A stretch of DNA of 64,000 nt. Source: Acidobacteriota bacterium (GTDB lineage: Bacteria; Acidobacteriota; Blastocatellia; Pyrinomonadales; Pyrinomonadaceae). The stretch covers positions 62,001 to 126,000 of the forward strand of contig JAOAPY010000034.1 in assembly GCA_025463135.1 (NCBI GenBank), read 5' to 3'. Below the pieces are notes generated by a model, which had not been told where the DNA came from, ran no database searches, and was given only the letters and a program-made list of their open reading frames with translations. A program made the position numbers and the translations under genes. The first letter of the stretch is position 1, and every line of letters begins with the position of its first letter. Positions 7,091 to 16,439 of this stretch are shown piece by piece.

Positions 7091-8773
7091 ATGAAACGAC
7101 TCTTCGTCGTCTTTTTCTTGCTTGGCACACTCGTGTTGCCGTTACCAGTCGCGCGCGCGCAACAGAAGCGTGCCAAGACCCCTGCTGCTCCGGTTACGGT
7201 GGCCACGCAACGGGGCGTAGACAAGATCACCGCGGCACAGATGCGTGACTATCTGACCTTTGTTGCCTCCGATGAAATGGAAGGACGCGACACGCCTTCG
7301 AGAGGTCTCGATACTACGGCCAAGTTCATCGCGATGAATCTTTCGCGTTGGGGTTTTAAGCCGGCGGGTGACGATGGTTCGTACCTTCAGCATATTGCGT
7401 TGCGGCGCGATCGCGTCGATGCGACCCAAACCCGCGTGGAATTGAGTGGTCAGAATCTGATTGTGGGCGAAGACTACATTCCTTCGTCCACCGCGGGCCA
7501 GGCAAACAGCCAGCTCGTGTTTGCCGGCAATGGTTGGTTTGTCAAAGCAAAGAATATCGACGCCTACAAAGGCATCGATGCCAAAGGCAAAATCGCCATC
7601 GTGTTTGTCTCGCCCAACGCGCCGCCGCGCGGCGTGCGCTTCAGCGATCTGCGAGGCGGCAAGCCGGGCGAGGATTGGATGAACGCGGTCGAATACGCGC
7701 GCAAGCAGGGTGTGGCCGGGCTCGTGTACGTTCCTGACTTTCAATATCTGGCTAATTGGGACCGCAATCGACAACGAACGATGGAACGTGGCGCAACCGT
7801 GGTGGAAAAGTTTGCGCAACAAAGCGGCCCCCCGGTCCCCTGGATCGTCGCTTCGCCGAAATTCGCCAACGCGCTTTTTCAAAGCGAGAAACAAAGCGCA
7901 ACACAACTCTTCGAGCAGTTCTATTCCGGGAACAGCGAATCGTTGCCGCCTCCGTTTGCCCTCAGCAGCGAAAAGAAGCTGAGTTTGAATATCGCCGTCA
8001 AGAAAGAAACGCTGAGCACGCAAAATGTGATCGGCATTTGGGAAGGCAGCGATCCGATTTTGAAAGACGAGTACGTAGCCCTGGGCGCCCATTACGATCA
8101 CCTCGGGACGAGCATTCCGATCAATGGTGATTCAATTTTCAACGGCGCGGATGACGACGGCTCAGGCACCACGGCACTCCTGGCGATGGCCGAAGCGTTG
8201 AGCCGCACCAGTACGCATCCGAAGCGTTCAGTGTTGTTTGTCTGGCACTGTGGCGAAGAGAAGGGCTTGTGGGGCTCGCGTTACTTCACCGACTATCCCA
8301 CCATCCCTTTGGACCATGTCGTGGCCCAGTTGAATATCGACATGATCGGTCGCAGCAAGAAAGACGGCGACACGAATTCCCGGAACAAGAGCCTGACCGG
8401 CCCAGACGCTGTCTACGTCATCGGCTCAACGATGATGAGCACCGAACTGGGCGAGTTGTCGCAAACAGTGAACAAGGCCTTTTTGAATCTTACTTTCGAT
8501 CTTCGTTATGACGATCCGGCGGATCCGAACCGCTTCTTCTTTCGCAGCGACCACTTCAACTACGCACGCAAAGGGATCCCGATTATTTTCTTCTTTGATG
8601 GAGAGCACGAGGACTATCACCAACTGGGTGACTCAGCCGACAAGATTGATTATCAGAAGATGGAAAAGATCACGCGGACCGTCTACATGATGATGTGGGA
8701 AGTTGCCAATCGCGCCACGCGTCCGAAAGTTGATAAGCCGTTGCCGGAGCAGTTGCGGAATAGTGAGCGGTAA
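7091..8773 (+). CDS. Secreted M28 family zinc aminopeptidase
   Basis: A 560-residue precursor with an N-terminal signal peptide (MKRLFVVFFLLGTLVLPLPV, cleavage probably after ARA). It is a di-zinc peptidase of the M28 family, which removes N-terminal residues from peptides. The metal ligands are visible: His in GAHYDHLG, bridging Asp in FNGADDDGSGT, the Glu pair in WHCGEEKGLWGS, Asp in NIDMIGR, and the last His in DYHQLGDSADKI. A protease-associated (PA) type insert occupies roughly residues 130-280. The frame starts further upstream at 6983, but ATG 7091 has GGAGGAG directly before it and begins the signal peptide. No partner genes are adjacent. Confidence 0.92.
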   Translation: MKRLFVVFFLLGTLVLPLPVARAQQKRAKTPAAPVTVATQRGVDKITAAQMRDYLTFVASDEMEGRDTPSRGLDTTAKFIAMNLSRWGFKPAGDDGSYLQHIALRRDRVDATQTRVELSGQNLIVGEDYIPSSTAGQANSQLVFAGNGWFVKAKNIDAYKGIDAKGKIAIVFVSPNAPPRGVRFSDLRGGKPGEDWMNAVEYARKQGVAGLVYVPDFQYLANWDRNRQRTMERGATVVEKFAQQSGPPVPWIVASPKFANALFQSEKQSATQLFEQFYSGNSESLPPPFALSSEKKLSLNIAVKKETLSTQNVIGIWEGSDPILKDEYVALGAHYDHLGTSIPINGDSIFNGADDDGSGTTALLAMAEALSRTSTHPKRSVLFVWHCGEEKGLWGSRYFTDYPTIPLDHVVAQLNIDMIGRSKKDGDTNSRNKSLTGPDAVYVIGSTMMSTELGELSQTVNKAFLNLTFDLRYDDPADPNRFFFRSDHFNYARKGIPIIFFFDGEHEDYHQLGDSADKIDYQKMEKITRTVYMMMWEVANRATRPKVDKPLPEQLRNSER

Positions 8774-9119
8774 GAACCGTAAACCGTAAACTTGAAACCG
8801 TGACGAGAGATCACCAACTTCTCTTGTCCAGTCACTGGTTTTGTCGCCACGACTTGCGGCTTTGCCGCCGTCCAGTGCGGAAAGACTTTGCCTTTCCGTC
8901 GTTGGATTTTATGAACGGGAGGCTGCGCCTCTATTTTTGAGCCGCAGTCTCAAACATTCTTAAGTGCGAGAATCGGTAAGGCAGAGCCTTACCGCACGGT
9001 GCGGCGTCAGACCCGCAAGGATCTCTTGATAAGGGCTAAAAATCGCTTAAATCCACAAGGAATTCAAGAACTTAAAGAATCTCACCACTTGTTCGAATGT
9101 GAATATCAATTCAACTGAA
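8774..9119. other. Non-coding spacer with small hairpins
   Basis: The 346 bp between the convergent M28 and rsmI genes contain several short perfect hairpins: GGAAAG...CTTTCC near 8879-8899, GGAGGCTGCGCCTC near 8920, and GGTAAGGC-AGA-GCCTTACC near 8976-8994. The last could be a bidirectional terminator but has no T-run. No ORF with coding character is seen. Confidence 0.5.
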
Positions 9120-9971
9120 TTACACATTCCGCTCCGCTACCAACCTTCGATAGGCTTCGGCTCGCGTTAGGCCGAGGGCGCGCGCGGTTTTTTTCAGTGC
9201 CGCGCGATGGTCCAGGCCCTCGTTTTCGAAGGCCGCCACCATTTCGACAACGCTGTGCTCTGCACTGTCCCTAATGACTTCGCTTTCTGTTCCCGCGCGG
9301 TCAATCATCAAGACAATCTCGCCGCGAACTCGCTCTCCCGATGCAAAACGCTGGGAAAGTTCCGGCAACGTTCCGCGCGCAAACTCCTCGTGCATCTTCG
9401 TTAGTTCGCGTGCCACGACAGCCTGACGCGGGCCCAGGATTTCATGTGCGTCCTTCAAGGTTGCGGCAATCCGGTGCGGAGCTTCGTAAAAAATAAGCGT
9501 GGCCGGCAACGAACGCAATTCGCCAAGTCGGGTGCGCCTGGCGTTCGTTTTCGCCGGCAGAAAACCGCCAAAGAAAAATTCATCGGTCGGCAAGCCGGAC
9601 GAAACCAGGGCCGCAATCAGGGCACTGGGACCGGGCACGGGGACCACCGGCACGTCATTCTCGATGGCCAGACGCACCACGCGAAAACCCGGGTCGTTGA
9701 TTCCCGGAGTACCTGCATCGGAGACAATCGCAATGCTGGCGCCCTGCTGCAATCTGCCCAGGAGTTCCAACGCTCGTTCGCGCTCGTTGTGTTCATGGTA
9801 GCTGACCGTTGGCGTGTTGATGCCATAGTGAGTAAGGAGCTTTCTGGTATGGCGCGTGTCTTCGCAGGCAATCAGCGCGACCTCTTTGAGGACGCGAAGG
9901 GCGCGCTCAGTGATGTCTTCGAGATTTCCAATAGGAGTGGAAACAATGTAGAGCGCGCCGGGTGTGGTCAT
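9120..9971 (-). CDS. rsmI: 16S rRNA (cytidine1402-2'-O)-methyltransferase RsmI
   Basis: A 283-residue tetrapyrrole-methylase-fold enzyme that 2'-O-methylates C1402 in the decoding centre of 16S rRNA. Family motifs are clear: LYIVSTPIGNLEDITERAL at the start, ACEDTRHTRKLL, the SAM-binding VSDAGTPGINDPG (around residue 85-97), PVPGPSALIAALVSSGLP and FYEAPHRI. ATG 9971 was chosen because the family starts just before this point. A GTG at 10001 would instead overlap the upstream stop codon as GTGA, a common coupling arrangement, and cannot be ruled out. It is cotranscribed with the hypothetical gene upstream. Confidence 0.94.
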   Translation of the reverse strand: MTTPGALYIVSTPIGNLEDITERALRVLKEVALIACEDTRHTRKLLTHYGINTPTVSYHEHNERERALELLGRLQQGASIAIVSDAGTPGINDPGFRVVRLAIENDVPVVPVPGPSALIAALVSSGLPTDEFFFGGFLPAKTNARRTRLGELRSLPATLIFYEAPHRIAATLKDAHEILGPRQAVVARELTKMHEEFARGTLPELSQRFASGERVRGEIVLMIDRAGTESEVIRDSAEHSVVEMVAAFENEGLDHRAALKKTARALGLTRAEAYRRLVAERNV

Positions 9972-9997
9972 AAATGCTCTGCTTGAGTTGAATGTGA

Positions 9998-10528
9998 TCA
10001 CTTATAGTCAGGGCTCAATAGTTTGCTCAGGTGGCTTTGAATGCTCGACTCACTCAGGGGTTCTCTACGACCAGTTCTATCGATTGCCACCCACGACGGC
10101 GGTCCGTCGCTGGAACGTACCAGCATCAGCTCCTGATTCAGCAAATGTTTCCCAAAGTGTTTGATACGACCCAGGGCCAGACCACCGCCACGCACAAAAC
10201 TGTGGCTCGGTACGCGCGGCCAACCCGCTTCGACCGACAAGGCACGAACCCCCAAAGTCAGTGTCAGTCGCGGGCCCACCATCGTTGCGTTATCGACTGA
10301 AAATCGGTGCGCCTCCTCTGAAGTTGTTTGCAGGCTGGCGCCCCGGCGGTTGGCATCGCCGGCGAGTTTTGCGAACGTACTCAAGAGCCAATCAATGCCT
10401 GTCCGGCGCTGCAGATCGTTTGAAGATCGCAATCGCAAATACTCGGCGATATCACCTCGACCCGCGCTCTGTGCCCTTCGTTGTGCTTCGGCCAGGGCCA
10501 GGGCCCAAGCTTCGTCCAGTTCGCTCAC
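9998..10528 (-). CDS. Conserved-looking hypothetical protein upstream of rsmI
   Basis: A 176-residue soluble protein that I do not recognise. It starts with an acidic-basic helix (MSELDEAWALALAEAQRRAQ), continues with AGRGDIAEYLRLRSSNDLQRRTGIDWLLSTFAKLAGDANRRG, and has a beta-rich second half with RTGRREPLSESSIQSHLSKLL. There is no signal peptide, membrane segment or cysteine motif. Its stop lies 26 bp before the rsmI ATG (or overlaps the alternative GTG), so the two probably form an operon. The codon pattern and lack of close rival frames suggest a real gene. The function is unknown. Confidence 0.7.
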   Translation of the reverse strand: MSELDEAWALALAEAQRRAQSAGRGDIAEYLRLRSSNDLQRRTGIDWLLSTFAKLAGDANRRGASLQTTSEEAHRFSVDNATMVGPRLTLTLGVRALSVEAGWPRVPSHSFVRGGGLALGRIKHFGKHLLNQELMLVRSSDGPPSWVAIDRTGRREPLSESSIQSHLSKLLSPDYK

Positions 10529-10601
10529 GCGATCTCCTTAATCCAATTGGGCTGTCCTAACATGCTCGTAACGAAAACGGCTGTTGGTCCCTGTTTCGGG
10601 G

Positions 10602-10766
10602 TTTAGTCCCGAGGGAGGAAATGTTTATAGAACCAGCAACCAACAGATTTGAAAGCTCCGAAGGAGCGAAGTGTTGCCCGAATTGCGGCAGATTGCGCTC
10701 CTCCGGAGCTGAGTTGGCTATTTCGTATTCTGCTATAAACATTTCGTCCCTCTGGAGCTGAAGCCC
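10602..10766. repeat. Palindromic element, family B copy 1
   Basis: The arms carry GAGGAAATGTTTATAG on the left and CTATAAACATTTCGTCCCTC on the right. Inside are smaller palindromes, GCTCCGAAGGAGCG and GCGCTCCTCCGGAGCT. The copy at 17597-17778 has the same ends and the same kind of inner palindromes but a different filler. There is no ORF. It lies in the divergent spacer upstream of the TPM/TPR gene. Confidence 0.75.
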
Positions 10767-10823
10767 GAGCGAGCGAATTCACCGATTCATTGTTACGCGT
10801 AGAGACATCGCACTCCGCGATCC

Positions 10824-10844
10824 ACGGGCGGGACGCCCGTGCCA
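10824..10844. repeat. Short GC-rich hairpin upstream of the TPM gene
   Basis: CACGGGCGGGACGCCCGTG is a perfect 8-bp stem with a 3-nt loop. It lies 70 bp before the start of the TPM/TPR gene and could form in the leader RNA. It resembles a motif widely dispersed in bacterial genomes, so it is more likely a repeat relic than a regulator. Confidence 0.4.
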
Positions 10845-10915
10845 CTTTTTCGCGGCGATGTTATCATGCGACTTCGAATAGTTCTGCGAGTATTATTCCG
10901 CTTAGAAAGGCATTA

Positions 10916-13900
10916 ATGCTATTGAATCGTCAGAATCTTAAACTCTTTCTGGTTCTTCCCATCACCTGCTGTCTGTTCTTCTCGTCCCTGGTGGCGCCAT
11001 CGGTTCGGGGCCAGGGCAAGCTGGCTGTACCCACCACGCACGTGAGCGATTCGGCGGAGGCGATTGGAGATCAAGCAAAACGGCAGCTCGAGAATATTCT
11101 CGCCAACCTGGAACTGCGTAGTGGCATAAATCTTACCGTTGTTACGGTCAAATCAACTGAAGGCCGAGATATCTACGACTATTCCTACGACCTGGCCAAA
11201 GCCTGGAACATAGGATTGCGAAGCAGCGCCAACAAGAGCCTGCTGTTGGTTATTTCCGTTGATGACAAACTCTCTCTGACACAGCCCAGCAAGGGAGTTG
11301 TGAAACAGCTTCCGGAAGGGACGCTGGGCGAACTCAGCCAGCGGCTGCGAGGACCACTTAACTCGGGCAAGGTCGCCGCCGGGCTGCTTGAAGGCATTCA
11401 GCAATTCGTCGTTGAGCTGGGTGGGCGACTGGGATTCAGCACGGAGGGTATGGACCAGGCGCCGCCGGTGCCAACTACCACGACTGCAGTGACTGCCACT
11501 CCGACCGAGGTCCCGGCCGTTAACGACCAGCCAAGGCCGGTTGAGAATCCAGCGCTGCCGGAAAGCCCACCGGCTGTCGCTCCTAATACAAACAAACCAG
11601 TCGATGCAGCCCAGCCTGTCAAAACCGCAAGCGCCGGTTCCAAAAAGAAAACCACACCAGCTGACGACGAAGCAGAAGCTGAAGAGGTTGAAGTTACCTT
11701 GACGCGCCCTTTTGCCGAGCGCGTGGAACGTTTGAAGAGTTTTCTGGTAGCGCATCCGGACTCAAAATCAAGATCGCGGGCCAATGAGTTGCTTATCAGC
11801 TCACGCGCAGCACTGGGTGACGAGAAGCTAAAAGCAGGAGATAACGCCGGCGGCATTGACCAGTTGATGTTGGCGATCGCAGATGCTCCGGCGGACATGT
11901 CCGACAAGTTGTTCGCGGGAGTGGTTTCGCAGATACCGATGAATCTTTATCTGCGCGGCGAACGGCAACAGGCGATCAAGGCAGCCCAGGCAATCGAAGC
12001 CCGGTTTAGTACTGATGCGAAACGCCTGCTCGCGCTCTCCGGCTTTTATCTGGGCATCGAAAACGGTGATGAAGCGGCGCGCATTGCCGGGCTGGCGATT
12101 AAGTTGGCGCCTGATATGGCTGCGGCCCATCACGCGTTGGGGCTCGCTTTGCACATTTCGCTGCGACTGGATGAAGCAGCCGGCGAATACAAACGAGCGC
12201 TGGAGCTTGATGCCAAAACACCTGCCGCACGTCGTAGTCTCGCGGACCTCAACCGCGCCGCGGGTAAGTTCGCTGAAGCGCTCGCCCTGTATCGCGAGCA
12301 ACTGACCATCGAGCCGGCAGACAAAGGCGCGCGGACGGGTCTGGTTCTTTCGCTTTACGATCTGGGACAAACCGAGGATGCCGATAAAGAATTGCGAGCC
12401 GCTTTGAAGGATGATCCGCGCAACCTCATGTTGCTCGCGGGTGCTGCTTACTGGTTTGTGGCGCACAACAACAGCAAGCGAGGACTGGAGCTCGCGGGTA
12501 TCGCAGCCGACATCGAACCTCGCTATACCTGGGGACAGATCGCGCTCGCGCGGGCGTTGATTGCTGAGAAGAGGGCTGAATATGCGGAACGGTCCATCAG
12601 ATTTGCCGGCCAGCACGGCAGGTTTCCGACGCTCGATTACGAGCTTGCAACTACTCTCGCAGCCATGGGCTTGTATGAAGAGGCGAGCGAACCTTTGACG
12701 CGTACTTTCACTTTGAAGGATGGTTTCCTGGAAACGCAATTGGCAAATCGTCTCCCCTCGCGGGCCACAAACTTCATCGAGTTGCTGGCTCCGGAGCGCC
12801 GCGCCAGTATCTTTCAGGCAACCGCAGCCGACACGGAAGACAATGCGCGAATGTTAAAGGGGCTGTTGGCTTTCAATCTGGCAATTGCACTTAGGGAAGA
12901 CAACGCAAAGATTGACGAAGCGAGCGCCGTTGCGGCGGCGCGCGAGTTCGTGGCCGGCAACGATGATATGCGCACCTATCGTCTGCTTTATGCCGCGACC
13001 CGTTTGCTGCAACGCGGGATAGGCTTTCAGGCCGCACAGGAATTCGCAGACGCCGCACGCGAGGGAGTTGCCGCAGCCTTGCTTGTTCCCGTCGCTACCA
13101 TAGCAGTGCAATCAGATGAATTGCGCGAATTGCGCGCGCAGGCAATCACGTCCGGCGGAACGCCCGACATTCCCGATGCCCCCCGCAATGTCCTGGGAAA
13201 CATTCTGCGGGGACGGATCGAAGACTTATCAGGTTGGGCGCTGTTCAATCAGGACAAGACCACTGAGGCCATTGTACGTTTGCGCCGGGCGGTCGGTGTA
13301 CTGCCGGAACGAACGCCATCGTGGCGCGCTGCCATCTGGCACCTGGGTGCGGCTTTACAACAAAACGGCGACAGTGAGGAGGCTCTTACTTACTACATCA
13401 AGAGTTACAACACCGGTGTGCCGGATGCAGTGCGGCGCGGAATCATCGAACAGCTATACAAGAAGATCAACGGCTCGCTCGAGGGGCTTGATGATCGAAT
13501 AGGCCGAGGAGCAATTTCGACCGCGGTGTTGCCGGCGGCCGGGAGCGCGACTGCTGCCGGCGAACAGTTGAGCGCCGAGCCGAGCGGCAATCCGCCTCCC
13601 GCTGCGTCGCCGACACCCGGACCGACACCGACACCAGAGCCGGCGGCGCAACCATCACCTTTGCCGGAAGCCACGCCGCCGTCCGCCGACACGGAACCTT
13701 CGCCTGCTGCCTCGCCAACCGCGACGGCATCACCGGTCGCGGAGTCGACGCCGTCTCCTTCTGCCGAACCGTCTCGCATTCCCGAACCGAGCGCAACACC
13801 CACACCGGAGTCTGTGCCGGCAACTCAACCAATCGCGACGCCGACACCCGAAAGCACCGCGACCCCGGCGCAAACACCTTTGCCGCCAGCTACTGCCAGT

Positions 13901-13954
13901 CCCACGCCGTCGTCCGATAGTCGACCGCGAAGGGTCAAACCCCCGGGAACATAA
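10916..13954 (+). CDS. Secreted TPM-domain protein with TPR array and Pro/Thr-rich tail
   Basis: A 1012-residue protein. Residues 1-30 form a signal peptide (LKLFLVLPITCCLFFSSLVA). Residues about 35-165 match the TPM fold (VSDSAEAIGDQAKRQLENIL, then SGINLTVVTVKSTEGRDIYDYSYDLAKAWNIG and NKSLLLVISVDDK), found in phosphatase-like envelope and thylakoid proteins. A Pro/Ala/Lys linker follows (about 180-255). A long array of TPR-like helices (about 265-900, e.g. AAHHALGLALHISLRLDEAAGEYKRALELD) comes next, and the last 110 residues are almost only Pro, Thr, Ala, Ser and Glu. Start ATG 10916 has AAAGG 5 nt upstream. A role in the periplasm is likely but its partner is unknown. Confidence 0.85.
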   Translation: MLLNRQNLKLFLVLPITCCLFFSSLVAPSVRGQGKLAVPTTHVSDSAEAIGDQAKRQLENILANLELRSGINLTVVTVKSTEGRDIYDYSYDLAKAWNIGLRSSANKSLLLVISVDDKLSLTQPSKGVVKQLPEGTLGELSQRLRGPLNSGKVAAGLLEGIQQFVVELGGRLGFSTEGMDQAPPVPTTTTAVTATPTEVPAVNDQPRPVENPALPESPPAVAPNTNKPVDAAQPVKTASAGSKKKTTPADDEAEAEEVEVTLTRPFAERVERLKSFLVAHPDSKSRSRANELLISSRAALGDEKLKAGDNAGGIDQLMLAIADAPADMSDKLFAGVVSQIPMNLYLRGERQQAIKAAQAIEARFSTDAKRLLALSGFYLGIENGDEAARIAGLAIKLAPDMAAAHHALGLALHISLRLDEAAGEYKRALELDAKTPAARRSLADLNRAAGKFAEALALYREQLTIEPADKGARTGLVLSLYDLGQTEDADKELRAALKDDPRNLMLLAGAAYWFVAHNNSKRGLELAGIAADIEPRYTWGQIALARALIAEKRAEYAERSIRFAGQHGRFPTLDYELATTLAAMGLYEEASEPLTRTFTLKDGFLETQLANRLPSRATNFIELLAPERRASIFQATAADTEDNARMLKGLLAFNLAIALREDNAKIDEASAVAAAREFVAGNDDMRTYRLLYAATRLLQRGIGFQAAQEFADAAREGVAAALLVPVATIAVQSDELRELRAQAITSGGTPDIPDAPRNVLGNILRGRIEDLSGWALFNQDKTTEAIVRLRRAVGVLPERTPSWRAAIWHLGAALQQNGDSEEALTYYIKSYNTGVPDAVRRGIIEQLYKKINGSLEGLDDRIGRGAISTAVLPAAGSATAAGEQLSAEPSGNPPPAASPTPGPTPTPEPAAQPSPLPEATPPSADTEPSPAASPTATASPVAESTPSPSAEPSRIPEPSATPTPESVPATQPIATPTPESTATPAQTPLPPATASPTPSSDSRPRRVKPPGT

Positions 13955-14213
13955 AAGCGTCAGTCCAGTAACGCGGCAGCAATCGTGGCGAAAACTCTCT
14001 GGCACGGCCAGCCAACCGCATAACCCTCTGCTACCATCCAACGCCCGCGGAAAGTTTTGTGGGCAATAGACATGAGTTTGGCAAGACGCCTCGAGATTCG
14101 CCTCAACCTGGCTGTTCTGTGAAGGCAAATGAAGGAATCAAGTGGGAACCAGTTCGCCTACAGGACCAGCGACTTGTATAATCATCAGCAACCTTAGCGA
14201 TTAGTTAGAAAAT
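13955..14213. other. Spacer between the TPM/TPR and M1-like genes
   Basis: No ORF, RNA gene or clear hairpin terminator was recognised. It presumably holds the promoter of the M1-like gene, but no strong -10/-35 pair stands out. Confidence 0.3.
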
Positions 14214-16274
14214 ATGAAGACGAGGCCCATCCTGCGCAGTGCTCTCGGAGCAACCGCCACGCTTTTGTCCCTGTTATTGGCGGCGATGGCGCAGCAACCC
14301 GCGCCCGCAACTCCCGCCAGCCGGTTTGACGTAACCAATTATCATATCGAAGCGCAATTGATTCCCGATCAGCACCTGCTGCGAGCTGGAGCAGACATCA
14401 CCCTGGTCCCGCTCGAGCCCACGCGATCACTGGTCTTTGAGTTGAACGGTTCGCTGCATATCGACAGTATCGAACGCGACGGCGTGGCGCTGACGAATTT
14501 CGTGCAGGACGCGGTCGGAGTCGGTGCACTGGGGCCGAGTGTACGCGTTGATCTGGGTGCGATGGTCCCGTCGGGACAGCCCCTGATTTTGCGCTTTCGC
14601 TGGAACGGCGCTTTGGTCTCACCCGAGGGTGGACCGCTGGCGACTAAACGACTGGCGTATGTGGGGACTGAGGGCTCTTACTTATTTTATGCCGCGCGCT
14701 GGTTTCCGTTTCATAATTACGCTGCCGATCGGTCCACCAGCGATATCACACTGATTGTGCCTACAGGTTACCAGGTTGTTGGTCCCAGTGATGAACCGGT
14801 GTTACCGCAACAGCAGGCCAGGGACGGCACCACGCGTTATCGTTTTGTGCAACGCCGACCCTCTTTGCCGGGAAACTTTGCCGCGGGCCAGTTCATTACG
14901 CGCACGTTGCGTTTTGGTAGTTACGAGATTCAATTCAATACCAAGCCCGGCAGCGAAAACCGCATTGATTCCTTCGCCGAACCGATGGGCAAAGTGCTCG
15001 AGTTCTATACGCAACACTATGGCGCACCATCCGGCGGCAAGAGGCTCGTAGTGGTCCAGACTGATGACGAAGCGCTTGATACCTATTCCGGTTCCGGCAT
15101 CGTGTTCCTGGCATCACATCTGTTCGATGCAGCGCGTCCCGTTCCTGAAGAAAAGCTGCACCGCGAAGTCGCCTATCAATGGTGGGGTCAGACCGTCGGC
15201 TTGAAATCCTTCGACGATGCCTGGCTGTCGCAGGGTCTGGCTGAATGGAGCGCCTACACGTATCGTGAATCGATACTTACATCGGGTGCTCTGGATGCCG
15301 TGCAACGCGAAGAGCAGGAGCGGGCCCTGACCTTCGAACAAACTGCGTCGATCGGACGGGCGCCGGCGGTACTCGACGATCAATCGGCTGCCTATCAATC
15401 AATCATTTTCTACAAAGGCTCGATGGTCTTTCGCATGTTGCGCGAAACGCTTGGGCGCGACAGGTTCAATGCCTTGCTGCGCGCCTACGTCGATAAGTTC
15501 CGCGATCAAAACGCTTCCATTGACGACTTTGAACGTTTGACCACGCAGCTTACCGGGCAAAACATGCGCTACTTCTTTGCGCAATGGATCGAAGGAACCG
15601 GCGTTCCGGAATTCACTATTGACTATCAGATCATTCGCACGCGCTTAGGCAAGTTTCGCACTCGCGGCACGGTCAAACAGAATTTTGAAGCGCTGCATAT
15701 GCCTGTCGAACTGATGCTGCGCGCGGAAGGTGACACGCAAACAACTACCGTGCGCCTGGACAGCAAGAGCGAGGACTTTGATTTTGAGTCAAGTGGACCA
15801 CCAATCGAAGTAATCGTCGATCCCAATAACAAGATCCTGCGGATGTCGGACGAGCTGCGTGTCTCAGTAATTGCGCGGCGTGGCATCGAACAGATGAAGG
15901 AAGGAAATTATTCCGAGGCGCAACAGCAGTTGGAGGCGGCGCTGAAGCTCGACCGTTCGAATTCATGGGTTTATTACAACCTGGGATTGCTTTTCTTTGA
16001 ACAGCGTAACTGGCAACAGTCACTGGACAACTTCAATGCAGCGCTCAATGGCACACTGAAACCGTCCTGGATCGAAGTGTGGGCCCACATCAAACGTGGC
16101 AACGCCTATGATGCGCAGGGCAATCGTGAGAAGGCTGTGTTTGAATACAAGCAAGCCGTGCAATCCGGGATCGATTACGATAACGCGCAAGCAGCAGCGA
16201 AGAAGTTCCTCGCCTCACCTTTCGATCCGAAAGCCGCGCAAGCCGTTCAACTGGGCTCGCAGGGTCTCGAGTGA
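14214..16274 (+). CDS. M1 peptidase-like protein with degenerate zinc site and TPR repeats
   Basis: A 686-residue secreted protein (signal peptide MKTRPILRSALGATATLLSL..., cleavage near AMAQ). The N-terminal beta domain and the central domain follow the M1 aminopeptidase plan. The zinc motif is broken: where M1 enzymes have HEXXHxW, this has REVAYQWWG (residues about 319-327), so both His ligands are replaced. The downstream Glu ligand of the W-L-x-E-G motif is Gln (AWLSQGLAEW). The catalytic Glu remains. Residues about 560-670 hold two or three TPR units (NSWVYYNLGLLFFEQRNWQQ). It is therefore predicted to be a non-catalytic binding protein. A terminator-like hairpin follows. Confidence 0.85.
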   Translation: MKTRPILRSALGATATLLSLLLAAMAQQPAPATPASRFDVTNYHIEAQLIPDQHLLRAGADITLVPLEPTRSLVFELNGSLHIDSIERDGVALTNFVQDAVGVGALGPSVRVDLGAMVPSGQPLILRFRWNGALVSPEGGPLATKRLAYVGTEGSYLFYAARWFPFHNYAADRSTSDITLIVPTGYQVVGPSDEPVLPQQQARDGTTRYRFVQRRPSLPGNFAAGQFITRTLRFGSYEIQFNTKPGSENRIDSFAEPMGKVLEFYTQHYGAPSGGKRLVVVQTDDEALDTYSGSGIVFLASHLFDAARPVPEEKLHREVAYQWWGQTVGLKSFDDAWLSQGLAEWSAYTYRESILTSGALDAVQREEQERALTFEQTASIGRAPAVLDDQSAAYQSIIFYKGSMVFRMLRETLGRDRFNALLRAYVDKFRDQNASIDDFERLTTQLTGQNMRYFFAQWIEGTGVPEFTIDYQIIRTRLGKFRTRGTVKQNFEALHMPVELMLRAEGDTQTTTVRLDSKSEDFDFESSGPPIEVIVDPNNKILRMSDELRVSVIARRGIEQMKEGNYSEAQQQLEAALKLDRSNSWVYYNLGLLFFEQRNWQQSLDNFNAALNGTLKPSWIEVWAHIKRGNAYDAQGNREKAVFEYKQAVQSGIDYDNAQAAAKKFLASPFDPKAAQAVQLGSQGLE

Positions 16275-16428
16275 TACCTCCAGCGGCAGCTGGGGGACGA
16301 TCCAAATTCTACCCGATGCACTTAGGAGTGCCGGCCGGATCTGAAAAATCCTCCAACTCCCGTTGGGGATTATTTTTTCGTTTTAATTAGGCTGGCTTTG
16401 AACCATCCACAGCTGCCGCTGATGGTAT
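16274..16428. repeat. Inverted-repeat element, family F
   Basis: The left arm ATACC-TCCAGCGGCAGCTGG (from 16274) and the right arm with CAGCTGCCGCTGATGGTAT (to 16428) are imperfect complements of about 24 nt. The element begins on the last base of the preceding stop codon, and it contains the candidate terminator at 16347-16379. One copy is in the window. Confidence 0.6.
16347..16379 (+). terminator. Candidate intrinsic terminator after the M1-like gene
   Basis: The arms AATCCTCCAAC and GTTGGGGATT pair with one bulge around a 3-nt loop, followed by ATTTTTTC. This is a standard stem plus U-run, 73 bp after the stop codon. It lies within the family F element. Confidence 0.55.
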
Positions 16429-16439
16429 TTTGAGAGAAC

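Noticed and set aside
7142-8101. 319-residue ORF on the minus strand inside the M28 peptidase gene
   Set aside because: It lies fully antisense to a gene with clear zinc motifs, and its residue composition (many His, Arg and Ala) is what a GC-rich complementary strand gives.
11828-12739. 303-residue antisense ORF inside the TPM/TPR gene
   Set aside because: The sense frame has well-formed TPR repeats; the antisense one has no recognisable domain or ribosome site.
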